Shown one piece after another: positions 36,947-44,588 of a stretch of DNA of 64,000 nt. This DNA is from Streptomyces sp. NRRL F-6131 (GTDB lineage: Bacteria; Actinomycetota; Actinomycetes; Streptomycetales; Streptomycetaceae), in contig JOHN01000017.1 of NCBI GenBank assembly GCA_000719695.1, positions 1 through 64,000 of the forward strand, in the 5' to 3' direction. A program made the position numbers and the translations under genes. The notes under the pieces are model-generated. The model ran no database searches and had not been told where the DNA came from. It saw only the letters and a list, made by a program, of their open reading frames with translations. Each line of letters begins with the position of its first letter. Position 1 is the stretch's first letter.

Positions 36947-37327
36947 CTACGCCGTGCGGCGGGCCGGCAGGAGGCACAGCGGGTGCCCGGCCGGGTCCGC
37001 GTAGACGCGCCACCCGCCGGCGTCCTGGAGCAGGGTCGCCCCGAGGGCCCGGACGGCGGGGTCGGCGGTGGCCAGGTCGGGCACGTCGACGTCCAGATGG
37101 GCCTGCTGCGGGTGCTCCGGGTCCGGCCAGCGGGGCGGGCGGTACCCGGCCACCCGCTGGAAGCAGAGCACCCGGCCGTCGGGGGTGTGCAGGGTGGACC
37201 AGTCCTCGCCCAGCGACCAGCGCGGGTCCGGCCGGTCCACCTCGCCGCCGAGCAGCCCGGCGTAGAACCGGGCCAGCGCGGCCGGGTCCGGACAGTCGAG
37301 CACGACGCACTGCAACCGACCGATCAT
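36947..37327 (-). CDS. VOC-family (glyoxalase/dioxygenase fold) protein
   Basis: 126 aa, a single vicinal-oxygen-chelate module pair: LQCVVLDCPDPAALARFYAGLLGGEV at the start and AHLDVDVPDLATADPAVRALGATLL... YADPAGHPLCLL at the end, with His and Glu-type metal positions partly conserved. Function unknown. GAAGGAG before the ATG supports the start. Convergent with the MOSC gene and divergent from the next. Confidence 0.85.
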   Translation of the reverse strand: MIGRLQCVVLDCPDPAALARFYAGLLGGEVDRPDPRWSLGEDWSTLHTPDGRVLCFQRVAGYRPPRWPDPEHPQQAHLDVDVPDLATADPAVRALGATLLQDAGGWRVYADPAGHPLCLLPARRTA

Positions 37328-37417
37328 CGGGGCTCCTTCGGGAGGATCCGGGGTCGGCGGCCGCAGGCTCCGGTGGCCGTGCTGGACAAGCCGACCGAAG
37401 ATCGTAAACATGCTCGG

Positions 37418-38548
37418 ATGACCACTCCGGACGGATCCGTGCACGCGCGCCTCGACCGACTGCGCCGCGAACGCGGGCTGCTCACCCCCGCCGAACTGCT
37501 CGACCTCGCCGACCAGGGCGTGACGGTGCTCGACCCGTTCTCGGTGATCGTCTCCCGGCGGGTGGAGATCGGAGCGGACAACGTGCTCCACCCGGGCGTG
37601 GTGATCGAGTGCGACGAGCGCAGCCACTGCACGCTCGGCCCCGGCAACGTGCTGTACGGCGGCACCAGAATCTCCGCCACCGACGGCGGCCGGGTCACCG
37701 TCGGCGCCCGCTCGCGGATCGGCGACGGCGGCACCCGGATCATCGCCGGGGCCCACGAGAGCATCGGGATCGGTGACGGCGTCAGGCTGATGGACGGCGC
37801 CGAGGTCACCGGCGACAGCCTGCTCGGCCACGGCTCCCAGATCCTCGGCCGGATCTCCGCCCGTTCGGTCGAACTCGCGGCCGGCCTGCCGTACACCCAC
37901 CCGGACCCGGACGGCCGGGGCGGCGTGATCAAGGGGATCGGCCGGGCCGCGGGCGCCCTGGTCGGCACCGGCGAGGTGCTGTACGACCTCGGCGCCGACC
38001 TGATCGACACCGAGCCCAAGCGGCAGCGGCTGTACCACCCCGAGGCCCCGAGGCTCGGCCCCGGCCCCACGCTGGAACGCCTGACGGCCGAACACGCGGG
38101 CGGCGTCCTCGCGTTCGAACGGGAGAACCGGGGGTTCTTCGCCTCCTCGGTACCCGACCGGGGCGACGACTACTTCACCCCCGACGGCTTCGCCGACCGG
38201 CACCGCGCGCTGCTCGCCGAACAGGCCGAGGGCCGCTGCCACTTCCACGTCGTCCTGAACAGCTACGGCCGGATCGTCGGCCGGGTGAACCTGGTGGACG
38301 TGGCCGACGGCAGCGCCGAACTCGGCTACCGGGTCGCGGAGGCCGACACCGGGCAGGGAGTGGCCCGGGCGGCCGTCGCGCAGGTCCTCCGACTGGCCGC
38401 CACCGACTACGGGTTGACCGCGCTCACCGCCGTGACCACGCTGGACAACGAGGCCTCCCGGGCCCTGCTCGCGCGCACCGGGTTCGTCGAGACGGGCGAG
38501 CGACTCGTCGACGACCGACCGGGCACGGCCTACCGCCGCGTCCTCTGA
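37418..38548 (+). CDS. Fusion of left-handed beta-helix (hexapeptide) domain with a GNAT acetyltransferase
   Basis: 376 aa. Residues about 35-180 are a hexapeptide-repeat beta-helix (VIVSRRVEIGADNVLHPGVVIE, IGDGGTRIIAGAHESIGIGDGV), like the N-acyl/acetyl-transferase part of GlmU or LpxD-type enzymes. A short linker leads to a RimJ/RimL-type GNAT domain at about 215-376 (RIVGRVNLVDVADGSAELGYRVAEADTGQGVARAAV is the acetyl-CoA site). The frame is open throughout, so this is a true fusion. TAAACA ends 7 bases before ATG 37418 and may be a leaderless -10. The combination suggests a two-step sugar or amino-sugar modification, or a structural helix with a GNAT catalytic part. Confidence 0.82.
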   Translation: MTTPDGSVHARLDRLRRERGLLTPAELLDLADQGVTVLDPFSVIVSRRVEIGADNVLHPGVVIECDERSHCTLGPGNVLYGGTRISATDGGRVTVGARSRIGDGGTRIIAGAHESIGIGDGVRLMDGAEVTGDSLLGHGSQILGRISARSVELAAGLPYTHPDPDGRGGVIKGIGRAAGALVGTGEVLYDLGADLIDTEPKRQRLYHPEAPRLGPGPTLERLTAEHAGGVLAFERENRGFFASSVPDRGDDYFTPDGFADRHRALLAEQAEGRCHFHVVLNSYGRIVGRVNLVDVADGSAELGYRVAEADTGQGVARAAVAQVLRLAATDYGLTALTAVTTLDNEASRALLARTGFVETGERLVDDRPGTAYRRVL

Positions 38549-38563
38549 TCCGACGAAGAGGAC

Positions 38564-39187
38564 CTACCCGAGCTGCCGGACCCGTTCCCGCACCGCGGGC
38601 GAGGCCTTCGCCCACGAGCCGCTGTCGAAGGGAGGCACCGGGTCGTACTCGGCGTGCAGTTGGACCGCGCGGGCGGTGGTCTCGTCGGTGAGCAGCGCGG
38701 CCAGGTGCAGCGCCATGTCGATGCCGGCCGAGATGCCGGCCGCCGTGAGGATCCGCCCCCGGCGCACCACCCGCTCGGGGGTGTACGTGGCGCCGTGGGC
38801 GGCGAGTTCACCGGCGGCCGCCCAGTGCGTGGTGGCGGCCTGGCCGTCGAGCAGCCCGGCGGCGCCGAGCAGCAGCGCGCCGGTGCACACCGAGGTGGTG
38901 AACCGGGTGGTCGCGTGCGTCCGGCGCAGCCAGTCGAGGAGGGCGGCGTCGGTCTGCAGCGGCCGGGTGCCGTGCCCGCCCGGGACCAGCAGGACGTCAC
39001 AGGCCTCGACGTCGGTGTACCGGGTGGGCACGTCCAGCCGCAGCCCGCCGATGCCGTCCACCACCCGGCCCCGCTCGCCCACCGACACGAACCGCACGGC
39101 GGCCCCCGGCAGGTGGCCGAGCACCTGGTACGGGCCGATCGCGTCGAGCGGCTCGAAGTCGTCGAAGAGCACGATGACGATGTCCAT
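38564..39187 (-). CDS. DJ-1/PfpI-family protein, isonitrile hydratase-like
   Basis: 207 aa from ATG 39187. The nucleophile elbow SVCTGALLLGAAGLLDG (Cys near 96) and MDIVIVLFDDFEPLDAIGPYQVL at the N-terminus place it with InhA-type class I glutamine amidotransferase-like proteins. It lacks a C-terminal AraC domain, so it is an enzyme, not a regulator. TACGCT ends 7 bases before the ATG, suggesting a leaderless mRNA. Tightly convergent with the fusion gene (15 bp). Confidence 0.85.
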   Translation of the reverse strand: MDIVIVLFDDFEPLDAIGPYQVLGHLPGAAVRFVSVGERGRVVDGIGGLRLDVPTRYTDVEACDVLLVPGGHGTRPLQTDAALLDWLRRTHATTRFTTSVCTGALLLGAAGLLDGQAATTHWAAAGELAAHGATYTPERVVRRGRILTAAGISAGIDMALHLAALLTDETTARAVQLHAEYDPVPPFDSGSWAKASPAVRERVRQLG

Positions 39188-39272
39188 GTCCCGCAGCGTA
39201 GGGCCGGTTCGGCCGTGCGTACCGTCCCTGGGCAGCGGATTCACGAGAACGAGTGGTCTGCACCACTGGCCT

Positions 39273-39752
39273 TTACCGCAGCGCATCCAACTCCGCGCCG
39301 ATGGCCGCGCGGATCGGGTCGTGGGCGGGGGCGAGGGCGTGCGCCGGGTCGGTCCAGCGGTCGTGCGGGTAGAGCCAGACCGGCAGCCGGACGAGGTCGG
39401 CGGGCTCCCAGTCGTAGCGCGGCCAGACGTGGGCGTGCAGCATCGGGTCGGTGTTGCCGAGGATCTCCAGGTTGACCCGCCGGAACGCCGGGTCGGCCGC
39501 CCGGCAGGCCCGCTCGACGGCCTCGCCGAGCCGGTCGAGGTCCTCCAGGTACGCGAGCCGGCGCGGCCGGGGCAGGTCGGAGAGCCGCTGCACGCCGGGG
39601 TCGTCGGCCAGCAGGATCGCGTACCCGGGCAGGAACTGCACGTCCCCGATCACCGCGAACCCGGCGTCCAGCCGGCGGACGACGGTGGGGTTCTCGCCCC
39701 GCAGCGCGCTGCCGATGCGGTCGGACTTCCAGTCGGCGCTCTTGTCGATCAT
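39273..39752 (-). CDS. HIT-superfamily nucleotide hydrolase/transferase
   Basis: 159 aa. The histidine triad appears as the shortened HAHVWPRY motif near 107-114, with the preceding RVNLEILGNTDPMLHAH typical of diadenosine polyphosphate hydrolase-like HIT proteins. The substrate is unknown. TAGCAT ends 6 bases before ATG 39752, again a leaderless arrangement. Confidence 0.82.
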   Translation of the reverse strand: MIDKSADWKSDRIGSALRGENPTVVRRLDAGFAVIGDVQFLPGYAILLADDPGVQRLSDLPRPRRLAYLEDLDRLGEAVERACRAADPAFRRVNLEILGNTDPMLHAHVWPRYDWEPADLVRLPVWLYPHDRWTDPAHALAPAHDPIRAAIGAELDALR

Positions 39753-39833
39753 GTGCCGATGCTAGCGAGGGACGCCCGGCCGGGAGGTTCCCGGCCGGGC
39801 GTCCGTGCGTGCCGTGCGCCGCGGCGGAGCGGA

Positions 39834-42440
39834 TCAGAACTGGGTGCTGACCGTGACGCCGCTGAAGTCGGTGACCGCGTACAGGCTGAGGTAGCGGTAG
39901 CCGGCCGTCGGGTTGGTGACGGTGAGGGTCTGGGTGGTGCCGGTGGCGGTGGAGGAGGCGGTGAAGGCGGTCGGCGAGGCCCAGATGTCCGCGTTGTAGT
40001 ACAGGTGCGCGGTGCCGGTGCCGCCGGAGGTGGTGACCTTCAGCGTGGTGGTGCCGGCCGGCAGGTAGACGTAGAGGTAGTCGGAGTTGCCGGCGGTCGC
40101 GGCGCGGCCGGTCCGCGAGCAGTTCCGGCCCATCGCGTCGGTGCGCTGCTCGGTGCAGGTCGGCAGGACGACCGGGGCGGCGGTCACGGTGACCGAGGTC
40201 GGGGTGACGGCGGTCCGCCCGGTGTCGTCGGTGGCGGTGAGGGCGACGGTGTACGTGCCGGCCGCCGCGTAGCTGTGGCTCGGGTTGCGCTCGTCGGAGG
40301 AGGTGCCGTCGCCGAACGTCCAGTGCCAGGAGGTGATCCGGCCGGGGCCGGTCTGCACGGACCGCTCGCTCACGCTGACGGTCGCGCCGTTCACCGAGGC
40401 GTCGAAGAGGGCCGTCGGGCCGGCGGCGTAGCAGGCGCCGGCGGCGCAGGCGGTGAGCCAGGCGTCGAAGTCGGCGTCGTAGGAGGTGCCGAGGTTGTTG
40501 TAGACCGCGTAGCCGCCGGTGTAGTCGGCGACCCGGAAGCGGTCCAGCATGGTCCGGACGTCGGCCGGGTGCTTCTCCAGCATGTACCGGACGGCCAGGT
40601 AGCCCCACGGGTAGACGCGGGTCGAGTCCGAGTTGCCGTAGGTGTTCTGGAAGATGGTGCTGAGCTTGTAGGTGTGCTGGGCGGCCTGGGCCATCGCGTC
40701 GGTGTCGGTGGTGGCGCGGTAGCTGTACGACATGTACTCGGCGACGCCCTCGACCCACCAGATGTCCGGGACGGACGTCTGGGTGGAGAACTTGCCCTTC
40801 ATGTCGTAGATGCCGTCGAGGTAGTGGGTGTACTCGTGGTTGAGGTTCCACACCCGGGCGGGGTCCTTGGTGTTCCACGCCTTCTGGTACATCACGTTCG
40901 CGGCCCGGCTGTTGGGGTCGGTCGCGTCCATGATGGTCTGGCCGCCGTTGTCGGTCGAGTTGCCGAAGATCGCCCAGGAGTAGACGGTGTAGTCGGCCTT
41001 GTTGGCGAAGATCCCGAGGGTGACGGTCTTGGCGTACTGGTTCGGGATCGGCCCGTTGTCCTTGACCACGCCGTGGAAGAACGCGTCCTGGTTGCGCAGG
41101 CTGGCGCAGACGTCGGCCAGTTCGGCGGCCGACAGGGCCTGGGCCTGGATGGTGCGGTGGTCGCAGACCAGCTGGTTCGGCAGGACCACCGAGGTGAGCT
41201 TGGCCGGCAGGTTGCAGATGCCGTAGTACGAGCACTGGCCGTTGTTGTAGACGACGGCCTGGTAGGCGGTGTGCACGTACAGGTCCCCGCCGGCCGTGAG
41301 CAGCGGCGAGGCGTCCAGCACCTTCTTGACCAGCGGCTTGACCGCGGCCTCGACGGCGCCGCCGCCGCCCGCCATCCGGGCCAGGTCGTTGCCGGCGTTG
41401 GTGTCGAGGACGGCGTTGGGCCCGCCGAGCAGGTCCTTGTGGTTGAGCGCGAAGTCGGCGAGGGCGGTGGCGAGGCTCGGGTCGGCGCCGAGCGCGGCGA
41501 CGAAGTTCGGGTTGCTGTTGCCGCGCCAGAGCGGGAACCGGAGCACCGAGTTGACCGCGCTGACCATCAGCGGGATCGCGTTGTAGGAGTTGTCGTAGTC
41601 GTTCAGCACCCGCTTGTAGACGCCGAGGTAGTCGGCCTGGATGTTGGCGCTGTCGGTGAGGGTCAGGACCTCGCGGAGGACGGCCCCGTTGGCCTCGGTG
41701 ACGTCGTGCCAGCGGGTACCGGCGAAGAACGCGTCCAGGCCGGCCTTGACGGCGGTGGTGAGCGCGGCGGTGTAGGGACCGGCCCCGGCGGGGTAGTTCG
41801 ACTGGATGTAGTAGCCCACCCGCAGGTAGAGCACGATCGGCAGGATCCCGGTCCCGTTGTCGCCGGTGTAGCCGGCCGCCAGGTCCTTGAAGGCGGCCGC
41901 GACGGTCAGCATCCGGGCCTGGGTGAAGATGCCCGGGTCGCTGCTGCCGTTGGTGAACAGCGCGTTGACGCAGTCCGCGGTCGAGCCCTTGATGAACGCG
42001 ACCAGGTCGGCCCCGGTGCGGCCGGCGAAGTCGGCGGGGGTGCAGCCCGCGACGGCCTCCCCGGCGGCGCCCGCCAGGCCCCGGACGGACGGGGACTCGG
42101 GGTGGGCCGGGGCGCCGGTCGCGGCCGTTGCGGCCGGCTCGCCCATCAGGGTCTGGCTGAGCACGGCCGGGGGCAGCGGGGCCGCGGGGGCGGCGTGCTC
42201 CTCGGACACCGCCCCCGGGGTGCCGGCGGCGGACGGGCCCGCCGGCTTCGCGGCGGCGGCGAGCAGGGCCGCCGCGGTCGACGCGGTCGCCTTCGGGGTG
42301 GTCGGGGCGGTCGCGGTCGGGCCGGCCGTGACGGCGGTGGGCGCCGCCGCGAGGGCCTGGGCCGGCAGTACGAGGGTGGCCGTGGCGCAACAGGCGGCGA
42401 CGCCGGCTGCGAGGGTGGAGAGTCTGGTGCGCAGGAGCAC
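39834..42440 (-). CDS. Secreted M9 collagenase with PKD and C-terminal PPC domain
   Basis: 868 aa. A signal peptide (LLRTRLSTLAAGVAACCATATLVLPAQALA) and a Pro/Ala-rich propeptide are followed by the collagenase activator domain and the catalytic M9 domain with zinc motif HEYTH near 534-538 (LNHEYTHYLDGIYDMKG) and the downstream VEGVAEYMSY glutamate. A PKD domain lies at about 675-757 (WTFGDGTSSDERNPSHSY) and a PPC collagen-binding-type domain at about 770-868. It would degrade collagen-like polymers outside the cell. GTG start with GAAGGA 6 bases upstream. Confidence 0.93.
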   Translation of the reverse strand: MLLRTRLSTLAAGVAACCATATLVLPAQALAAAPTAVTAGPTATAPTTPKATASTAAALLAAAAKPAGPSAAGTPGAVSEEHAAPAAPLPPAVLSQTLMGEPAATAATGAPAHPESPSVRGLAGAAGEAVAGCTPADFAGRTGADLVAFIKGSTADCVNALFTNGSSDPGIFTQARMLTVAAAFKDLAAGYTGDNGTGILPIVLYLRVGYYIQSNYPAGAGPYTAALTTAVKAGLDAFFAGTRWHDVTEANGAVLREVLTLTDSANIQADYLGVYKRVLNDYDNSYNAIPLMVSAVNSVLRFPLWRGNSNPNFVAALGADPSLATALADFALNHKDLLGGPNAVLDTNAGNDLARMAGGGGAVEAAVKPLVKKVLDASPLLTAGGDLYVHTAYQAVVYNNGQCSYYGICNLPAKLTSVVLPNQLVCDHRTIQAQALSAAELADVCASLRNQDAFFHGVVKDNGPIPNQYAKTVTLGIFANKADYTVYSWAIFGNSTDNGGQTIMDATDPNSRAANVMYQKAWNTKDPARVWNLNHEYTHYLDGIYDMKGKFSTQTSVPDIWWVEGVAEYMSYSYRATTDTDAMAQAAQHTYKLSTIFQNTYGNSDSTRVYPWGYLAVRYMLEKHPADVRTMLDRFRVADYTGGYAVYNNLGTSYDADFDAWLTACAAGACYAAGPTALFDASVNGATVSVSERSVQTGPGRITSWHWTFGDGTSSDERNPSHSYAAAGTYTVALTATDDTGRTAVTPTSVTVTAAPVVLPTCTEQRTDAMGRNCSRTGRAATAGNSDYLYVYLPAGTTTLKVTTSGGTGTAHLYYNADIWASPTAFTASSTATGTTQTLTVTNPTAGYRYLSLYAVTDFSGVTVSTQF

Positions 42441-42787
42441 GCCGAATCCTTCGTCGAGTGGGGGCAGCCCGACGTGGGGTCGGGCTGAAGGAAGGAGATC
42501 GGCGTGGATCCTGTCACCGCTCGGAGATCAGAACAATGTCACAGGTTATATTTCACGAGAATTTCGGCCACCCCGCCGTCCGCGACGCTCCCCGCACGAC
42601 CGACCTGCCGCGGCCGGGCCCCGGAGGCTGCGCCGACGGTCGGCAGCGGGGCGACGGCGCCGCGGGCGAGGGGATCCACCTGCGGCCGGACCGGCCGCAC
42701 GGCCGCGCAGAGTGGCCGGATCGACGAGTGACGCGGATCACATCCGGTCCGTCGATGAGTTCCCGCCGCGCCCCCGGTCCTAAGGGC
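42441..42787. promoter_or_regulatory. Divergent promoter region with Crp-like palindrome, collagenase / DUF998 gene
   Basis: 347 bp without a gene. An AT-rich patch (42530-42565) is the likely collagenase promoter and includes TGTCACA at 42537-42543. AGTGA-N6-TCACA at 42727-42742 matches the cAMP receptor protein palindrome with one change at the edge, about 46 bp before the DUF998 start. It sits inside a longer inverted pair ATCGACG / CGTCGAT (42720-42756). Confidence 0.5.
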
Positions 42788-43405
42788 ATGACGAACACGC
42801 TGACGGCGCAGACCGCCCCCGCACCCGCCACCCGCTCCCTGCTGACCGCCGGGGCGGTCGGCGGTCCGCTGTTCCTCGCCGTCGGAGTGACCGGCGGGCT
42901 GACCCGGGAGGGGTTCGACTTCACCCGCAACGCGCTGAGCCAGCTGAGCCTCGGCGAGCTCGGCCGGATCCAGCAGGCCGCGTTCCTGCTCACCGGCGCG
43001 CTGCTGCTCGCGGGTGCGGTCGGGCTGCGCCGGGCGCTGCCGGGGAGCGCCTGGGGTCCGCGACTGGTCGGGGTGTTCGGGGCGTCCTTCGTCCTGGACG
43101 GGTTCTTCGCCGCCGACCCCGGGGCCGGGTTCCCGGTCGGGGCGCCCGAGGGGCGGGTGACGGAGCTCAGCGGGCACGGGGCGGTGCACCTGGCGGGCGG
43201 GGCGGTCGGCTTCCTCGCCCTGTGCGCGGCGTTCCTCGTCCTCGCCCGGCACCTGGACCGCCCCTGGGCCGTCGCCTCGCGCGTGGTCGCCGCCGTCGTG
43301 CTGGTCGGCTTCGCCGCCTCGGGCGCCACCGTGCTGGCGTTCACGCTCGCCGCCGCACTGGGACTGGCCTGGCTGAGCGCTGTCACTCTCAAGCTCGATG
43401 CGTGA
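42788..43405 (+). CDS. DUF998-type membrane protein
   Basis: 205 aa with six hydrophobic segments and the family pattern LFLAVGVTGGLTREGFDFTRNALSQLSLGELGRIQQAAFLLTGALLL followed by the FAADPGAGFPVGAP loop. Membrane protein of unknown function. No clear ribosome site precedes ATG 42788. It is followed by the DUF4287 gene after 46 bp. Confidence 0.8.
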   Translation: MTNTLTAQTAPAPATRSLLTAGAVGGPLFLAVGVTGGLTREGFDFTRNALSQLSLGELGRIQQAAFLLTGALLLAGAVGLRRALPGSAWGPRLVGVFGASFVLDGFFAADPGAGFPVGAPEGRVTELSGHGAVHLAGGAVGFLALCAAFLVLARHLDRPWAVASRVVAAVVLVGFAASGATVLAFTLAAALGLAWLSAVTLKLDA

Positions 43406-43451
43406 AGATCATCGATCAGTGGACCACCGACCTGACTTCGAGGAGCACCCC

Positions 43452-43661
43452 GTGACCACCCCCGCCAACGGCCCCGCCAGCTACTTCCCCTCCATCGAGA
43501 AGAAGCACGGGCAGCCGATCGCCCACTGGGTCGAGCTGATCCGCGCCTCCCCGCTGACCAGGCACATGGAGCTGGTCGCCTGGCTGAAGGCGGAGCACGG
43601 GCTCGGCCACGGGCACGCGAACGCCCTCGTCAAGCACACGCTCGACGAGGGCGGGAAGTAG
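43452..43661 (+). CDS. DUF4287 small protein
   Basis: 69 aa, YFPSIEKKHGQPIAHWVELI followed by HMELVAWLKAEHGLGHGHANALVKHTL, which is essentially the whole DUF4287 domain. The function is unknown; such proteins are soluble and sometimes fused to DUF5655. GAGGAG lies 7 bases before GTG 43452. Convergent with mqnP. Confidence 0.85.
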   Translation: MTTPANGPASYFPSIEKKHGQPIAHWVELIRASPLTRHMELVAWLKAEHGLGHGHANALVKHTLDEGGK

Positions 43662-43682
43662 GGCGCCCGGCGGGGCGCGGCC

Positions 43683-44588
43683 TCACATGCCGAGGCCGCG
43701 CACCACCAGGTCGACCAGCGCGAAGAAGAACAGCGAGATGCCGACGAAGCCGTTGGTCTGGAAGAACGCCCGGTTCAGCCGCGACAGGTCGTTCGGCTTC
43801 ACGATGGTGTGCTCGTAGACGAAGGCGCCGGCCACCACCAGCAGGCCGATCCAGAACGCGACGCCCGCTTCGGTGAGCACCCCGTACCAGCCGAGCAACA
43901 GCGTGGTGAGGACGTGGCAGGCGCGCGCGCCGCGGATCGCGGCCGGGACGCCGAACCGGGCCGGCACCGAGCGCACGCCGCCCGCCCGGTCGGAGGCGAC
44001 GTCCTGGCAGGCGTAGATGAGGTCGAAGCCGCCGATCCAGATGCCGACGGCCGCGCCGAGCACCACCGCGTCCCAGGACCAGGTGCCGGTGACGGCCAGC
44101 CAGGCGCCCACCGGGCCCATCGCCTGGGCCAGCCCGAGGATCGCCTGCGGGAAGTCGGTGAACCGCTTGCCGTACGGGTAGACCACCATCGGCACCACGG
44201 CGACCGGCGCGAGCGCCAGGCAGAGCGGGTTGAGCAGCGCGGCCGCGCCCAGGAAGACCACCAGGGCGACCGCCGAGCCGACGTAGGCGGTCTTCAGCGA
44301 CACCGCGCCGGTGACGAGTTCCCGCCCGGCCGTGCGCGGATTGCGGGCGTCGATCTCCCGGTCGATGATCCGGTTGGCCGCCATGGCGAAGGTCCGCAGC
44401 CCGACCATGCAGACCGTGACAACGAACAGCTCGCCCCAGTGCACCCGCTCGTCGGCCAGGTACATCGCCGTCAGCGCCGCGATGTAGGCGAACGGCAGGG
44501 CGAAGACCGAGTGCTCGATCATCACCAGCCGCAGGAAGGACTTGACCTTGCCGGGCGGGACCTCGGGAAGGGCGGCGGCGGTGCTCAC
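43683..44588 (-). CDS. mqnP: UbiA-family prenyltransferase of the futalosine menaquinone pathway
   Basis: 301 aa with about eight membrane helices. The two Asp-rich prenyl-diphosphate sites are NRIIDREIDARNPRTAGR (about 69-86) and IYACQDVASDRAGGVRSVPARFG (about 188-210). It attaches the isoprenoid chain to the naphthoate ring. GTG overlaps the stop of the UbiD-like gene by GTGA, so the two are translated together; that pairing and the presence of mqnE support the menaquinone role over haem or ubiquinone pathways. Confidence 0.91.
   Translation of the reverse strand: MSTAAALPEVPPGKVKSFLRLVMIEHSVFALPFAYIAALTAMYLADERVHWGELFVVTVCMVGLRTFAMAANRIIDREIDARNPRTAGRELVTGAVSLKTAYVGSAVALVVFLGAAALLNPLCLALAPVAVVPMVVYPYGKRFTDFPQAILGLAQAMGPVGAWLAVTGTWSWDAVVLGAAVGIWIGGFDLIYACQDVASDRAGGVRSVPARFGVPAAIRGARACHVLTTLLLGWYGVLTEAGVAFWIGLLVVAGAFVYEHTIVKPNDLSRLNRAFFQTNGFVGISLFFFALVDLVVRGLGM

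Noticed and set aside
38676..42488. Long plus-strand open frame of 1,270 codons over the collagenase gene
   Set aside because: Antisense shadow of the PfpI, HIT and collagenase genes, repetitive Gly/Val/Arg product.
42537..42561. ECF41-type promoter (TGTCACA) for the collagenase region
   Set aside because: The -35-like TGTCACA is present but no CGTC -10 element follows at the right spacing.
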